DNA of 64,000 nt from Terriglobia bacterium (GTDB lineage: Bacteria > Acidobacteriota > Terriglobia > Bryobacterales > UBA6623). The notes beneath the pieces were generated by a model. The model had not been told where the DNA came from. It ran no database searches and saw only the letters and a program-made list of their open reading frames with translations. Position 1 is the first letter of the stretch; every line of letters begins with the position of its first letter. This document shows, piece after piece, positions 29,015-37,297 of this stretch. The position numbers and the translations under genes are program-made. The stretch lies in assembly GCA_009841225.1 (NCBI GenBank), contig VXMF01000011.1, positions 1-64,000 on the forward strand. The letters run 5' to 3'.

Positions 29015-29974
29015 ATGGTGGATCCCACAGGCCTCCGGCCGCAAGCGCTCCAACTACAGGCCTACGCCAAGGTCAATCTGTTCTTGCGCGTGCTTGGCAA
29101 GCGCCCCGACGGATTCCACGACATCCGGACACTATTCCAGACGGTGAGCTTGAGCGATTCGCTGAGCGTCCGCCTGACGCCGGGCGGCCAGCCAGCGGTC
29201 AAGTTGACTTGCAGCCGGGAAGATCTGCAAGGCGAGGATAATCTGGCTTGGCGCGCCGCCGCTCTGATGCTCAGGCTTAGCGGTCTGGCGGCGCAGATCG
29301 AGATCACCCTTGACAAGGCCATACCGTCCGGTGCTGGCTTGGGAGGCGGCTCTAGCGACGCGGCGGCCGTGATTCGCGCGGTCGCCTCCATGCTGCCGAC
29401 GCGACCGGCCGCTCGGGCCCTCTTCGAAGTCGCGGCCGAACTCGGCAGCGACGTGCCGTTCTTCTTGCTCGGAGGCACCGCCATTGGCACTGGTCGCGGC
29501 ACGGATCTGAGCCCCCTGGCCGACTTGCGGCCGGCCGCTATAGCGATCGCGCAGCCCGCAGAGGAAGTCTCCACGGGGTGGGCGTATCGTGCTTTGGAGG
29601 AGCACCGCGCGGCATTGACACCGGACTCGGATATGGGTAAAATCGAGGGGACCAACTTGAGCTCAAACGCGCCCCCTGTCGGCCCGCTGCCGGGCAGCGG
29701 GGAGGGCATGGTGAATGACTTCGAGTCGGTAGTATTCCAGCGGTACCCGCTGATTGCCGCCCTCAAAAAGCGGCTGCAGGCCTTGGGGGCACAGCCAGCT
29801 CTGATGTCGGGCAGCGGATCCGCAGTTTTCGGGGTCTTTGAGTCTGATCAGTCTGCGAGACTAGTAGCGCGGACGCTGCGGGCCGAGGGGTTTGCGGCGT
29901 GGCCGGCGAAGTATGTGGGCCGGGCAGCGAGCCGCGTGCAAGGCGCATCCGACTTCGACTCCGCGAGGGGCTAG
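29015..29974 (+). CDS. ispE: 4-diphosphocytidyl-2-C-methyl-D-erythritol kinase
   Basis: A 319-residue GHMP kinase, the fourth step of the MEP isoprenoid pathway. The substrate-binding AYAKVNLFLRV, the ATP-binding IPSGAGLGGGSSDAA (catalytic Asp included), and the C-terminal MSGSGSAVFGVF motifs are present. It is slightly long for the family owing to a loop rich in Gly/Pro around residues 210-230. Together with prs downstream, this is the ispE-prs-L25-pth order known in many bacteria. Confidence 0.95.
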   Translation: MVDPTGLRPQALQLQAYAKVNLFLRVLGKRPDGFHDIRTLFQTVSLSDSLSVRLTPGGQPAVKLTCSREDLQGEDNLAWRAAALMLRLSGLAAQIEITLDKAIPSGAGLGGGSSDAAAVIRAVASMLPTRPAARALFEVAAELGSDVPFFLLGGTAIGTGRGTDLSPLADLRPAAIAIAQPAEEVSTGWAYRALEEHRAALTPDSDMGKIEGTNLSSNAPPVGPLPGSGEGMVNDFESVVFQRYPLIAALKKRLQALGAQPALMSGSGSAVFGVFESDQSARLVARTLRAEGFAAWPAKYVGRAASRVQGASDFDSARG

Positions 29975-30025
29975 GCGGCGGGTAGCGCACGGCTCGGAAA
30001 CACGCATCGGTTGGGAGTTCGCACA

Positions 30026-30973
30026 GTGCCGACGGAATCGAGGTTGAAGGTCTTTGCCGGATCCGCCAACAAGGAATTGGCGGGAGACATCTGCGAGTGC
30101 CTAGGCATCCGTCCGGGGCAGTTGGCGCTGTCACGCTTCACTGATGGCGAGATCCACGTCCAGATCGAAGAAAACGTCCGTGGCATGGATGTTTTCGTCG
30201 TTCAACCCACCTGCACCCCGGTGGACCAGCACTTGATGGAGTTGCTGCTCCTGCTCGACGCCCTGCGGCGAGCGTCCGCCAAGCGAATCACGGCGGTGCT
30301 GCCCTACTACGGCTACTCGCGCCAGGACCGCAAAGACCGCCCGCGGGTGCCCATATCGGCCAAGGTGGTGGCCAACCTGCTTGTCGCCGCTGGCGCGGAC
30401 CGCCTATTGACCCTGGACCTGCACGCAGCCCAGATCCAGGGCTTCTTCGACGTGCCGGTCGATCATCTCTACGGGCGGCCGGTGATCGTGGAATACTTGC
30501 AGCAGCTGCACCTGCCGCGACTCGCGGTGGTGTCGCCGGACGCCGGCGGCGTGGAGCGAGCGCGGGCGCTGGCTAAGCGCTTGACCGCGCCGTTGGCCAT
30601 CATCGACAAGCGAAGGGACAAGCCGGGCGTCTCGGAGGTCATGCATGTGATCGGGGATGTGCGGGATCGCACCTGCGTGATCGTCGATGACCTTGTCGAC
30701 ACTGCCGGCACGCTGGTCAATGGCGTCAATGCCTTGCTTGATCAGGGTGCGGCCCAGGTGTACGCCGTCACGACGCATGCCGTGCTTTCCGGACCCGCAG
30801 TGGATAGAATTAAGGAGTCGAAGCTTAAGGAACTGGCGGTCACCAACTCGATTCCCCTGTCCGAGGAAGCCAAGGCGAGCGGAAGAATCCGGCAGTTGAG
30901 CGTAGCGCCCCTGCTTGCGGCGGGCATCAACTCGATCCATAGCGAGTCTTCGATCAGCATGTTGTTCGGCTAG
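30026..30973 (+). CDS. prs: ribose-phosphate pyrophosphokinase (PRPP synthase)
   Basis: Makes PRPP from ribose-5-phosphate and ATP. From GTG 30026 (GGGAG eight bases upstream) the protein is 315 residues, the standard length; a TTG at 30011 would add five residues. Motifs are complete: KVFAGSANKELAGDICECLG, DGEIHVQIEENVRG, the flexible loop around YGYSRQDRKDRPR, and the PRPP loop CVIVDDLVDTAGT. It feeds apt and other phosphoribosyltransferases. Confidence 0.95.
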   Translation: MPTESRLKVFAGSANKELAGDICECLGIRPGQLALSRFTDGEIHVQIEENVRGMDVFVVQPTCTPVDQHLMELLLLLDALRRASAKRITAVLPYYGYSRQDRKDRPRVPISAKVVANLLVAAGADRLLTLDLHAAQIQGFFDVPVDHLYGRPVIVEYLQQLHLPRLAVVSPDAGGVERARALAKRLTAPLAIIDKRRDKPGVSEVMHVIGDVRDRTCVIVDDLVDTAGTLVNGVNALLDQGAAQVYAVTTHAVLSGPAVDRIKESKLKELAVTNSIPLSEEAKASGRIRQLSVAPLLAAGINSIHSESSISMLFG

Positions 30974-30982
30974 GGGATGACT

Positions 30983-31003
30983 GCGGGCTCTTGCGAGGCC
31001 CGC
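30983..31003 (+). terminator. hairpin between prs and the L25 gene (weak terminator or attenuator)
   Basis: GCGGGC (30983-30988) pairs with GCCCGC (30998-31003) across a 9-base loop, ten bases after the prs stop. No T-run follows, so it may only slow or process the transcript. Confidence 0.3.
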
Positions 31004-31045
31004 CCAGAATTCGGCCGCTGCCAAGGCGGCTAGGGAGCAGACGCG

Positions 31046-31675
31046 ATGCAGCAGCAGATTGAAATGGAAGTGGCGGTGCGCGAGGAGCGCGGCAAGAACG
31101 CGGCGCGGCGGCTGCGCTTGACGGGTAACGTGCCCGCGACGGTATACGGACTGGGCAAGGCCCCCCGGGCGATCTCGGTCAACACCAAGGCGATGACCTC
31201 CGTGCTGAAGGAGCCTTCTGGCCACAACCGTGTCTTCAATATCACGTGCGACGGCGTGCAGGAGCATGCCATGGCCGTCGACTACCAGATCGATCCAGTG
31301 AAGCACTCGCTGCTTCACGTCGACTTGCTACGCGTGGACGTCAGCAGGCCGGTCACCGTGTCTGTCCCGATCAAGGCCGTCGGCACGGCCTTCGGTGTCA
31401 AGACCGAGGGCGGCTTCGAGGAGATGGTCAGTCGGGAGGTCCGCATCGAATGCTTGCCGCTGGACATTCCGGAGAGCCTTGAAGTGGACATCACGGATCT
31501 GCACGTCGGCCAGGCGATCCGGGCTAAGGATCTCCCCGCCAGCGACAAGTGGACCCTGGCGGACTTCGAGCAGAAAGTGCTTGTGCACGTCATGGCCTCC
31601 CGCGCCACTAGCGAACTGACCGAGGAGGAAGAGGCCGAGGAAGAAGAGACCGAGGCCGAGGAGCAGGCGGAGTAG
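31046..31675 (+). CDS. rplY: 50S ribosomal protein L25/general stress protein Ctc
   Basis: A 209-residue two-domain (Ctc-type) L25 that binds 5S rRNA. The N-terminal L25 domain (about 5-95, EERGKNAARRLRLTGNVPATVYGLG) and the C-terminal TL5 beta domain (about 100-185, RPVTVSVPIKAVGTAFGVKTEGG) are both present. The last 25 residues are almost pure Glu/Ala/Thr, a longer acidic tail than usual. The neighbouring prs and pth genes support the call. Confidence 0.93.
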   Translation: MQQQIEMEVAVREERGKNAARRLRLTGNVPATVYGLGKAPRAISVNTKAMTSVLKEPSGHNRVFNITCDGVQEHAMAVDYQIDPVKHSLLHVDLLRVDVSRPVTVSVPIKAVGTAFGVKTEGGFEEMVSREVRIECLPLDIPESLEVDITDLHVGQAIRAKDLPASDKWTLADFEQKVLVHVMASRATSELTEEEEAEEEETEAEEQAE

Positions 31676-31724
31676 CCGAGTGCCTTGCGGCCGCCGGTTG
31701 GTCCCTTGAGTTGCGGCGGAAGCC

Positions 31725-32339
31725 ATGTTCTGGAGGCGCGCGGTGCCCGAGGACGCCGATTGGCTGATCGTTGGGCTGGGCAACCCTGGCGAGGAATATC
31801 GGCAGACGCCGCACAACTTGGGCTTCCTGACGGTCGAGCGCCTTTCGGAGGATGCGGGGGTCCGCGTCACGCGACCGGAAGAGGACGCGCTGGTGGGCTC
31901 CGGACAGATCGGAGGCAGGCAGGCATTGCTGGCCAAGCCGCTCTCGTTCGTGAACCGCAGCGGCGGGCCTGTCAAGCGGCTGCTGCGGCGCTACCACTTG
32001 CCCCCGCACCGGCTACTTGTCGTGTACGACGAACTGGATCTGGCTTGGGGGCGGTTGCGCCTCAAGCAGAAGGGGTCGGCTGCGGGTCATAATGGTATGC
32101 AGTCCATCATTGATGCGCTGGGGACGTCAGAGTTCCCACGGCTGCGCATCGGGATTCACCCGGGGCACCCCGTCTCCAACGGAGCGAGGTACGTCCTGCG
32201 CCCGTTCACCCGGGACGAGATCGAGGAAGTTGAGGAAATCGTCGGACGCGCGGCGGAGGTCGTGCGGCACGCCCTTGCCGAGGGCACGGAGAAGGCCATG
32301 GCGCGGAGCAACCGGCGCTTGGCGGAGTCACAGGAATAG
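31725..32339 (+). CDS. pth: peptidyl-tRNA hydrolase
   Basis: A 204-residue enzyme that frees tRNA from stalled peptidyl-tRNA. The N-terminal GLGNPGEEYRQTPHNLGF holds the catalytic His; the family usually has TRHN, here TPHN. LAKPLSFVNRSGG, VVYDELDLAWGRLRLK and GSAAGHNGMQSII match the other conserved blocks, including the second key His. It follows the L25 gene and precedes rpsF by 6 bases, so it is part of the same plus-strand operon. Confidence 0.93.
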   Translation: MFWRRAVPEDADWLIVGLGNPGEEYRQTPHNLGFLTVERLSEDAGVRVTRPEEDALVGSGQIGGRQALLAKPLSFVNRSGGPVKRLLRRYHLPPHRLLVVYDELDLAWGRLRLKQKGSAAGHNGMQSIIDALGTSEFPRLRIGIHPGHPVSNGARYVLRPFTRDEIEEVEEIVGRAAEVVRHALAEGTEKAMARSNRRLAESQE

Positions 32340-32345
32340 AGAGTC

Positions 32346-32879
32346 ATGAGAGTTTACGAGTTGGGGTTCATCCTCAAGCCGGACCTGCCGGAGCAGGAAG
32401 CGCAGGAGTCCCTCGAGAACGTCAAGCAGGTGCTGGCGTCCGGCGGGGCCAGCGTGGACAAGGTGGATGACTGGGGCAAGCGGCCGCTTGCCTACCGCGT
32501 GCACGGGTTCTGGAGCGGCCACTACATCTTCATCCAGTACTCGATCAACGGGGACCGCTCGCTGAACCGCGAGCTGGAGCGCCGCTTGCGCGTCTCCGAT
32601 CACGTCATCAAGTACATGGTGATCCGCATCGACGAAGATCTCAAGCGGTTGGCCAAGGCGCAGGCGCGCCGCGCAAAGCGGCAGCCGGTGTTGGATGCCA
32701 AGGCTGCCGCGCGTGCTGCCGAAGCCGAGAAAGCCAAGGCGAAGGCGCCGGGCAAGCCCGAACCAGAGCTGCCGTCGCCGCCGCCCGGCGAGCCCGAGCC
32801 GGCCGAGGCAGCTTCTGCCGAGAAGGGCAGCGTCGAACCGGCGGCCGCCGAGGCGAGCGCCCCGGCCGCCGAGGAGTGA
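32346..32879 (+). CDS. rpsF: 30S ribosomal protein S6, with long C-terminal extension
   Basis: Residues 1-105 are a normal S6 (MRVYELGFILKPDLPEQE, VDKVDDWGKRPLAYRVHGFWSGHYIF, VSDHVIKYMVIR). About 70 further residues are low-complexity: an Ala/Lys-rich helix-prone part, then Pro/Glu/Ala. S6 usually has about 95-135 residues. It heads the rpsF-rpsR-rplI cluster; no ssb gene lies between rpsF and rpsR, unlike in Bacillus. Confidence 0.94.
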   Translation: MRVYELGFILKPDLPEQEAQESLENVKQVLASGGASVDKVDDWGKRPLAYRVHGFWSGHYIFIQYSINGDRSLNRELERRLRVSDHVIKYMVIRIDEDLKRLAKAQARRAKRQPVLDAKAAARAAEAEKAKAKAPGKPEPELPSPPPGEPEPAEAASAEKGSVEPAAAEASAPAAEE

Positions 32880-32905
32880 TGCGAGGCATCGAGAGGAATT
32901 GACAA

Positions 32906-33301
32906 ATGGCTGAGAACGAAGAGACACGACCGGCGCCCTCTCGCGAGGCCGGCAGCGGCCCGCGCCGCGACCGGGGCGCTCCGGAGGGCCGCGGCCGCTC
33001 CGGCGGCAAGCGCTTCTTCCGGCGGCGCAAGGTGGACTATTTCAGCGTCAATCGGATCGACCACATCGATTACAAGGACGTCGAGACGCTGAAACAGTTC
33101 GTCGGCGACCGCGGGAAGATCAACCCGCGCCGCCACACAGGGCTGAGCGCGAAGCACCAGCGCCAGCTGCGGCGGGCGATCAAGCGAGCCCGGAATCTGG
33201 CCCTGCTGCCGTTTGTCGGCGTGATCGAGAAGCCGCAGCGCGAGAGGGATCGCTCGCGGGAAAGAGAGCGGGAAAGAGAGAGGAGTAGCTCCGATGCATG
33301 A
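32906..33301 (+). CDS. rpsR: 30S ribosomal protein S18, extended at both ends
   Basis: A 131-residue S18; the usual length is about 75. The core ([48 protein letters not shown]) is canonical. The first 30-40 residues form a basic Arg/Gly/Glu extension, and the last 20 alternate Arg and Glu before a Ser-rich end. S18 partners S6 on the ribosomal platform. The gene overlaps rplI by 8 bp. Confidence 0.94.
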   Translation: MAENEETRPAPSREAGSGPRRDRGAPEGRGRSGGKRFFRRRKVDYFSVNRIDHIDYKDVETLKQFVGDRGKINPRRHTGLSAKHQRQLRRAIKRARNLALLPFVGVIEKPQRERDRSRERERERERSSSDA

Positions 33302-34043
33302 GGTGATTCTCAAGAAGGACATCTACAAGCTGGGCGAGCGCGGCGATGTGGTCAAGGTCAAGGACGGCTACGCCCGCAACTACCTGTTCCCGCAGAAGCT
33401 GGCGATCCCTGCCGACAAGGGCAGCCTGAAACAGCTCGAGCAAATGCGGGCAGCGGCGGCCAAGGAGGCCGTGCAGCTCCACGGCGACGCGACCAAGCAA
33501 AGGGAAGCACTCGAGGGAGTGGTGGTGCGGATGGTCGTGCGCGCCAGCCTGAACAACCAGCTCTACGGCTCGGTTTCCGCGCGCGACATTGCGGCCAAGC
33601 TGAATGAGCAAGGGTTTGGCGTTGAGCGCCAGCGCATCCAGCTCACGACGCCGATCCGGACTCTGGGAGACTACGAAATCCCGGTCCATCTCTACAAGGA
33701 TCTGTCAACCACCATCAAGGTCGAGGTCCGCGCCGAGGGGCGCGAAGACGAACCCCTGACGCGCACGGTGCAGGCGTCAGCTGAGTTCGAGTTTGCCCCG
33801 CCGGCCGAATCCGAGGAGTCCGGCGAGGGGGCCGAGCCCACAGAGGCCCCTGGCGAAGATGGCGCGCCGGAAGCCGAAGCGGCTTCTGGAGTGGACGGAG
33901 ACGAGTCTGGCTCGGAGGGAGAGGAGACGGCAGCGGAGGCCGCCCCGCCGTCCGACGAAGACGCTTCCGAAACGTCCGATCCTGAGGTCTCGGAGGCGAT
34001 CGAATCCGACGGCTCCGAAGCGGCCGATCCCGATGGCGCATAG
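33294..34043 (+). CDS. rplI: 50S ribosomal protein L9, with about 85-residue acidic tail
   Basis: Residues 1-150 are a normal L9: [33 protein letters not shown] with the long connecting helix and the C-terminal domain ([18 protein letters not shown]). The remaining part is an acidic Glu/Ser/Ala/Asp/Pro tail without predicted fold. L9 is usually about 150 residues. Its last codons overlap the following short-chain dehydrogenase gene by 11 bp. Confidence 0.94.
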   Translation: MHEVILKKDIYKLGERGDVVKVKDGYARNYLFPQKLAIPADKGSLKQLEQMRAAAAKEAVQLHGDATKQREALEGVVVRMVVRASLNNQLYGSVSARDIAAKLNEQGFGVERQRIQLTTPIRTLGDYEIPVHLYKDLSTTIKVEVRAEGREDEPLTRTVQASAEFEFAPPAESEESGEGAEPTEAPGEDGAPEAEAASGVDGDESGSEGEETAAEAAPPSDEDASETSDPEVSEAIESDGSEAADPDGA

Positions 34044-34794
34044 CTTCTTCGACCTCAGCGGGCAGACCGCCCTGGTCACCGGAGCGGCGCGCGGCATCGG
34101 CGCTGGCATCGCTGCCCGACTCGCACGGGCGGGCGCCACGGTCGCCGTCGCGGACCTGAATGCCGAAGCCGCCGCTGATCAGGCCGCGCAACTCCGCGCC
34201 GAGCAGCTGGCCGCGTTCTCTGCGGGACTCGATGTGACGGATCCGGCGTCGGTCCAGGCCACTGTCGATTCCGTGCTGGCCCGCCGGGGCCGCATCCACG
34301 TGCTGGTTTGCTGCGCGGGCGTCGCGGGCAAGGCCCTGCCCACGTGGCAGCAGTCCGATGCCGACTGGCAGAGCGTCATCGACATCAATCTCAGCGGCGT
34401 ATTCAACTGCTGCAGGGCCGTGCTGCCCACGATGGTCGAGCACGATTACGGCCGGATCGTCAATATCGCTTCCTTGGCTGGCAAGGAAGGGAATCCGAAC
34501 ATGGTGGCCTACTCGGCCTCAAAGGCAGGGGTGATCGCGGCCTGCAAGTCGATGGCGAAGGAAACAGCGCTCAACGACATCTGTGTGAACGCGATCAGCC
34601 CGACCGTGATCCGCACGCCCATCCTCGACCAATTGACCGAAGAGCAGGTCAACTACATGACCTCCAAGATCCCGCGTGCTCGCACGGGAACGGTCGAAGA
34701 GGTGGCCGCCGTGGCGCATTTCCTAGCCAGCCCGGACTGCTCGTTCGTGACGGGCCAGTGCTACGATGTCAGTGGCGGGCGGGCGACCTACTAG
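34033..34794 (+). CDS. short-chain dehydrogenase/reductase
   Basis: A 253-residue classical SDR. The Rossmann glycine motif TGAARGIGAGIAA, the NAG-like CCAGVAG, and the catalytic Ser-Tyr-Lys set (NIASLAGKEGNPNMVAYSASKAG) are intact. It probably uses NAD(P)H on a small alcohol or ketone, perhaps a 3-oxoacyl substrate, but the substrate is not determinable. ATG 34033 lies inside the end of rplI (11-bp overlap), so expression is tied to the ribosomal operon. Many upstream in-frame codons belong to rplI in another frame and are not part of it. Confidence 0.9.
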   Translation: MAHSFFDLSGQTALVTGAARGIGAGIAARLARAGATVAVADLNAEAAADQAAQLRAEQLAAFSAGLDVTDPASVQATVDSVLARRGRIHVLVCCAGVAGKALPTWQQSDADWQSVIDINLSGVFNCCRAVLPTMVEHDYGRIVNIASLAGKEGNPNMVAYSASKAGVIAACKSMAKETALNDICVNAISPTVIRTPILDQLTEEQVNYMTSKIPRARTGTVEEVAAVAHFLASPDCSFVTGQCYDVSGGRATY

Positions 34795-34826
34795 GCGCTG
34801 CCGCCACCCGCACCAGCCTCTAGGGA

Positions 34827-35798
34827 GTGCCTTTGCGCCGCTTGAGCCTTCTTGCCGCCGCGCTCGCGATGGGCGCGGCATCCGTGATTGCCGCTGTGAC
34901 TGTCGAAAAGATCCCTTACGCGGGTTGGCCGAACTGCTATCGGCTGTCTAACGGCGAAGTCGAACTGATCGTCACGTCCGATGTCGGGCCCCGGATCATC
35001 CGGTACGGCTTCGAGGGCGGCCAGAACTTCTTTGTCGAGCTGGAAGAGGATCTGGGCAAGACCGGCGGCGACAACTGGCGGCTGTATGGCGGCAGCCGGC
35101 TCTGGGTCGGCCCGGAGGATCCCGTCTATAGCTACGGGGCCGACAACGATCCGGTGCAGATCGAGATCTCGGGGAGCCGGCTCACGGCCCTGGCGCCCGT
35201 CGAACATACGGGAGTCCAGAAGGCGATCGCGGTCGAGCTGTCCGACGAGGGCAGTGCGGTTAGGGTGGTCTACACCCTCGCCAATCGCACGATATGGCCT
35301 CTTCGCGTAGCGACGTGGGTGCTGACCATGATGGCTCCCGGCGGGGCCGGGATCACAACCCTGCCGCCGCGCGGCACCCATCCCGAGGTCTTAGCCCCGA
35401 CCAATCCGCTGATCGTGTTCGCCTTCACCAACATGGCGGATCCGCGCTGGACCTGGCTGGAGAAGTACATCGTTCTCCAACAGGACCCCCAGAATGCCGA
35501 TCCGGAGAAGATTGGGCTGTTCAATCCGGCGACGCGCGGCGCGTACTTGCTCAACGGCGAGTTGTTCGTCAAGAAGTTCGCGGCGTCTCCCGAAGAGGAG
35601 TATCCGGACATGGGAGCTTCCTACGAGACGTTCACCAACGAGCGGTTCTTGGAAATCGAGACGCTCGGTCCGATGCGCACGCTGCAGCCCGGCGAATCTA
35701 TGGACCACGTGGAAGAGTGGTCCCTGCACCGTCCGGTCGCGGTCGACAGCTGGGATGACGCGGAATTGGACCGAGTCCTCGCACCGTACTTGGAGTAG
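34827..35798 (+). CDS. exported DUF4380 protein
   Basis: A 323-residue protein starting at GTG with a Sec signal (SLLAAALAMGAASVIAAV). The opening of the mature part, EKIPYAGWPNCYRLSNGEVELIVTSDVGPRI, is characteristic of the DUF4380 family, whose fold resembles galactose-mutarotase-like beta sandwiches. Substrate and activity are unknown; binding of a sugar or glycan in the periplasm is the likely role. Its stop shares one base with the GTG of the NadD-like gene. Confidence 0.85.
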   Translation: MPLRRLSLLAAALAMGAASVIAAVTVEKIPYAGWPNCYRLSNGEVELIVTSDVGPRIIRYGFEGGQNFFVELEEDLGKTGGDNWRLYGGSRLWVGPEDPVYSYGADNDPVQIEISGSRLTALAPVEHTGVQKAIAVELSDEGSAVRVVYTLANRTIWPLRVATWVLTMMAPGGAGITTLPPRGTHPEVLAPTNPLIVFAFTNMADPRWTWLEKYIVLQQDPQNADPEKIGLFNPATRGAYLLNGELFVKKFAASPEEEYPDMGASYETFTNERFLEIETLGPMRTLQPGESMDHVEEWSLHRPVAVDSWDDAELDRVLAPYLE

Positions 35799-36418
35799 TG
35801 GTTCAGACGGTTGCTGGCCATTTGCTCCGTCGGGGCCGCGTGGGCCTGCTGCCGGGTACGTACAACCCTCCGACGATGGCGCACGTGGCTCTAGGCGAGG
35901 CGGCGCAGCGGCGCTTCGACTTGGATCAGGTCGTGCAGATCATTCCTCGATCGCTGCCTCACAAGCGAATCGCGAGGCCGACGGTGGAGCATCGCCTGGA
36001 ATGGATCGCAGAGTTAGCTCGGCTTCGAGAGGGCTGGGCCGCCTGCGCGTGCGAGGCTGGCTTGGTAGTCGACATGGTTGATGCGGTGCGGCGGGAAGTC
36101 GGCGATGCCTGCGAGCTGTTCGTGATCGCCGGGCGCGACGCCGCTGAGCGCTATGCCGCGTGGGACTATGGCGACCGAGAGGCGTTCGGCGACCAACTCA
36201 AGCGGTTCACGCTATTGGTCGGCGCGCGGGGCGAGTCCTATCGCGTTGCACCGGAGCACACGGGACGAATCTTGCCCTTCGAGATCGCCCCGGCGCATGC
36301 CGAGACCTCGTCCTCGATGGTGCGGTCCGCGATCGCTCGCGGCGAGGATTGGGACCACCTGGTGCCCGCAGAGATCCACGATGGGGTTGCTGCCGCCTAT
36401 GCAAGGGGTGCCGCATGA
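35798..36418 (+). CDS. nadD: NadD-like nicotinate-nucleotide adenylyltransferase
   Basis: A 206-residue HIGH-family nucleotidyltransferase. LLPGTYNPPTMAHVAL is the nucleotide-binding start, with T-x-x-H in place of the usual H-x-x-H, as some NadD enzymes have. The C-terminal SSSMVRSAIARG corresponds to the ISSTxxR motif. Family members join ATP to nicotinate mononucleotide for NAD synthesis. A second adenylyltransferase specificity cannot be excluded since the middle region is divergent. It overlaps its neighbours on both sides. Confidence 0.78.
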   Translation: MVQTVAGHLLRRGRVGLLPGTYNPPTMAHVALGEAAQRRFDLDQVVQIIPRSLPHKRIARPTVEHRLEWIAELARLREGWAACACEAGLVVDMVDAVRREVGDACELFVIAGRDAAERYAAWDYGDREAFGDQLKRFTLLVGARGESYRVAPEHTGRILPFEIAPAHAETSSSMVRSAIARGEDWDHLVPAEIHDGVAAAYARGAA

Positions 36419-37209
36419 ACACGGCCTTGGTCAGGTACCACCCTGCGACGAACGGCGCCCTGTTTCGCCTGCGGGGAATGCTGCTCGAGCTTGAGAGGAC
36501 AGTTCGGGGCCTCGAGCGCGAATACGCCTCGGACGTCGACAAGTTGCGCGAGTTCGAACGCCGTTTCCGTCCGGCTGTCGGTGACCGGTATGACGAGCTA
36601 GAGCGTCTCCGCGAACGGATCAATCGAGGCTGGCTGGCATTGGGCGAAGCGCAGGAGAGCCGGGCGGCCGGGACCGCGCAGGCGCGAGACGACGACCATG
36701 GAGAGGCCGCGTCCTCGCCGCCTCCAGAGGAAGGAGCGCGCCGACTGTTCCTCGCGCTGGCCCGGCAGATTCACCCCGATCTTGCCGCTGACGACCAAGA
36801 GAGCCGCAGGCGCCACGAGCTGATGGCGGAAGCGACGCTTGCCTACCGCGACAACGACGAGCGCCGCTTGCAGTGGCTGCTCGAGCACTGGCAAGCGGAG
36901 AGCGAGCCGATCCTAGGCTGCGGACTCGGAGCTTCGTGGGCGAGGACGAACCGCCAGATCGCCTGGGCACGCTATCGGATGCGTGAGCTACAGCATGCGT
37001 CGGGTCAATTGCATGCTTCGCCCATCGCACGATTGATGCACGAGCACGAGCGCGCTCGCTCTGTCGGACGCAACTTCATCTTGGAGCTGCGGCGGCAGCT
37101 GCACGCCGAGCTGGAGGAAGCGTATCGCGAGTTGGATCGCTTGGAAGCTGCGGTCGACGATCTCGACCCGGACTCGGGCGAAGCGGTTCGCTCCGCGTTC
37201 AGCGCGTAG
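36415..37209 (+). CDS. J-domain-containing protein
   Basis: A 264-residue protein. The N-terminal half is a charged coiled coil (about 15-95). A short J-domain follows, with the HPD motif in LARQIHPDLAADDQ (about residue 120) and a downstream helix (LMAEATLAYRDNDERRLQWLLEHW). The C-terminal half is again helical. It should stimulate an Hsp70 partner on an unknown client. The ATGA overlap with the adenylyltransferase gene couples their translation. No DnaK is encoded in the window. Confidence 0.78.
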   Translation: MNTALVRYHPATNGALFRLRGMLLELERTVRGLEREYASDVDKLREFERRFRPAVGDRYDELERLRERINRGWLALGEAQESRAAGTAQARDDDHGEAASSPPPEEGARRLFLALARQIHPDLAADDQESRRRHELMAEATLAYRDNDERRLQWLLEHWQAESEPILGCGLGASWARTNRQIAWARYRMRELQHASGQLHASPIARLMHEHERARSVGRNFILELRRQLHAELEEAYRELDRLEAAVDDLDPDSGEAVRSAFSA

Positions 37210-37297
37210 GCCACGGTGAACCGCTGCGTTGCGCGAGACCGCTCGGCTCTTCGATATCGTAGTATCCGGCGATGCCAATCCAAGACTTGACGGTGCA

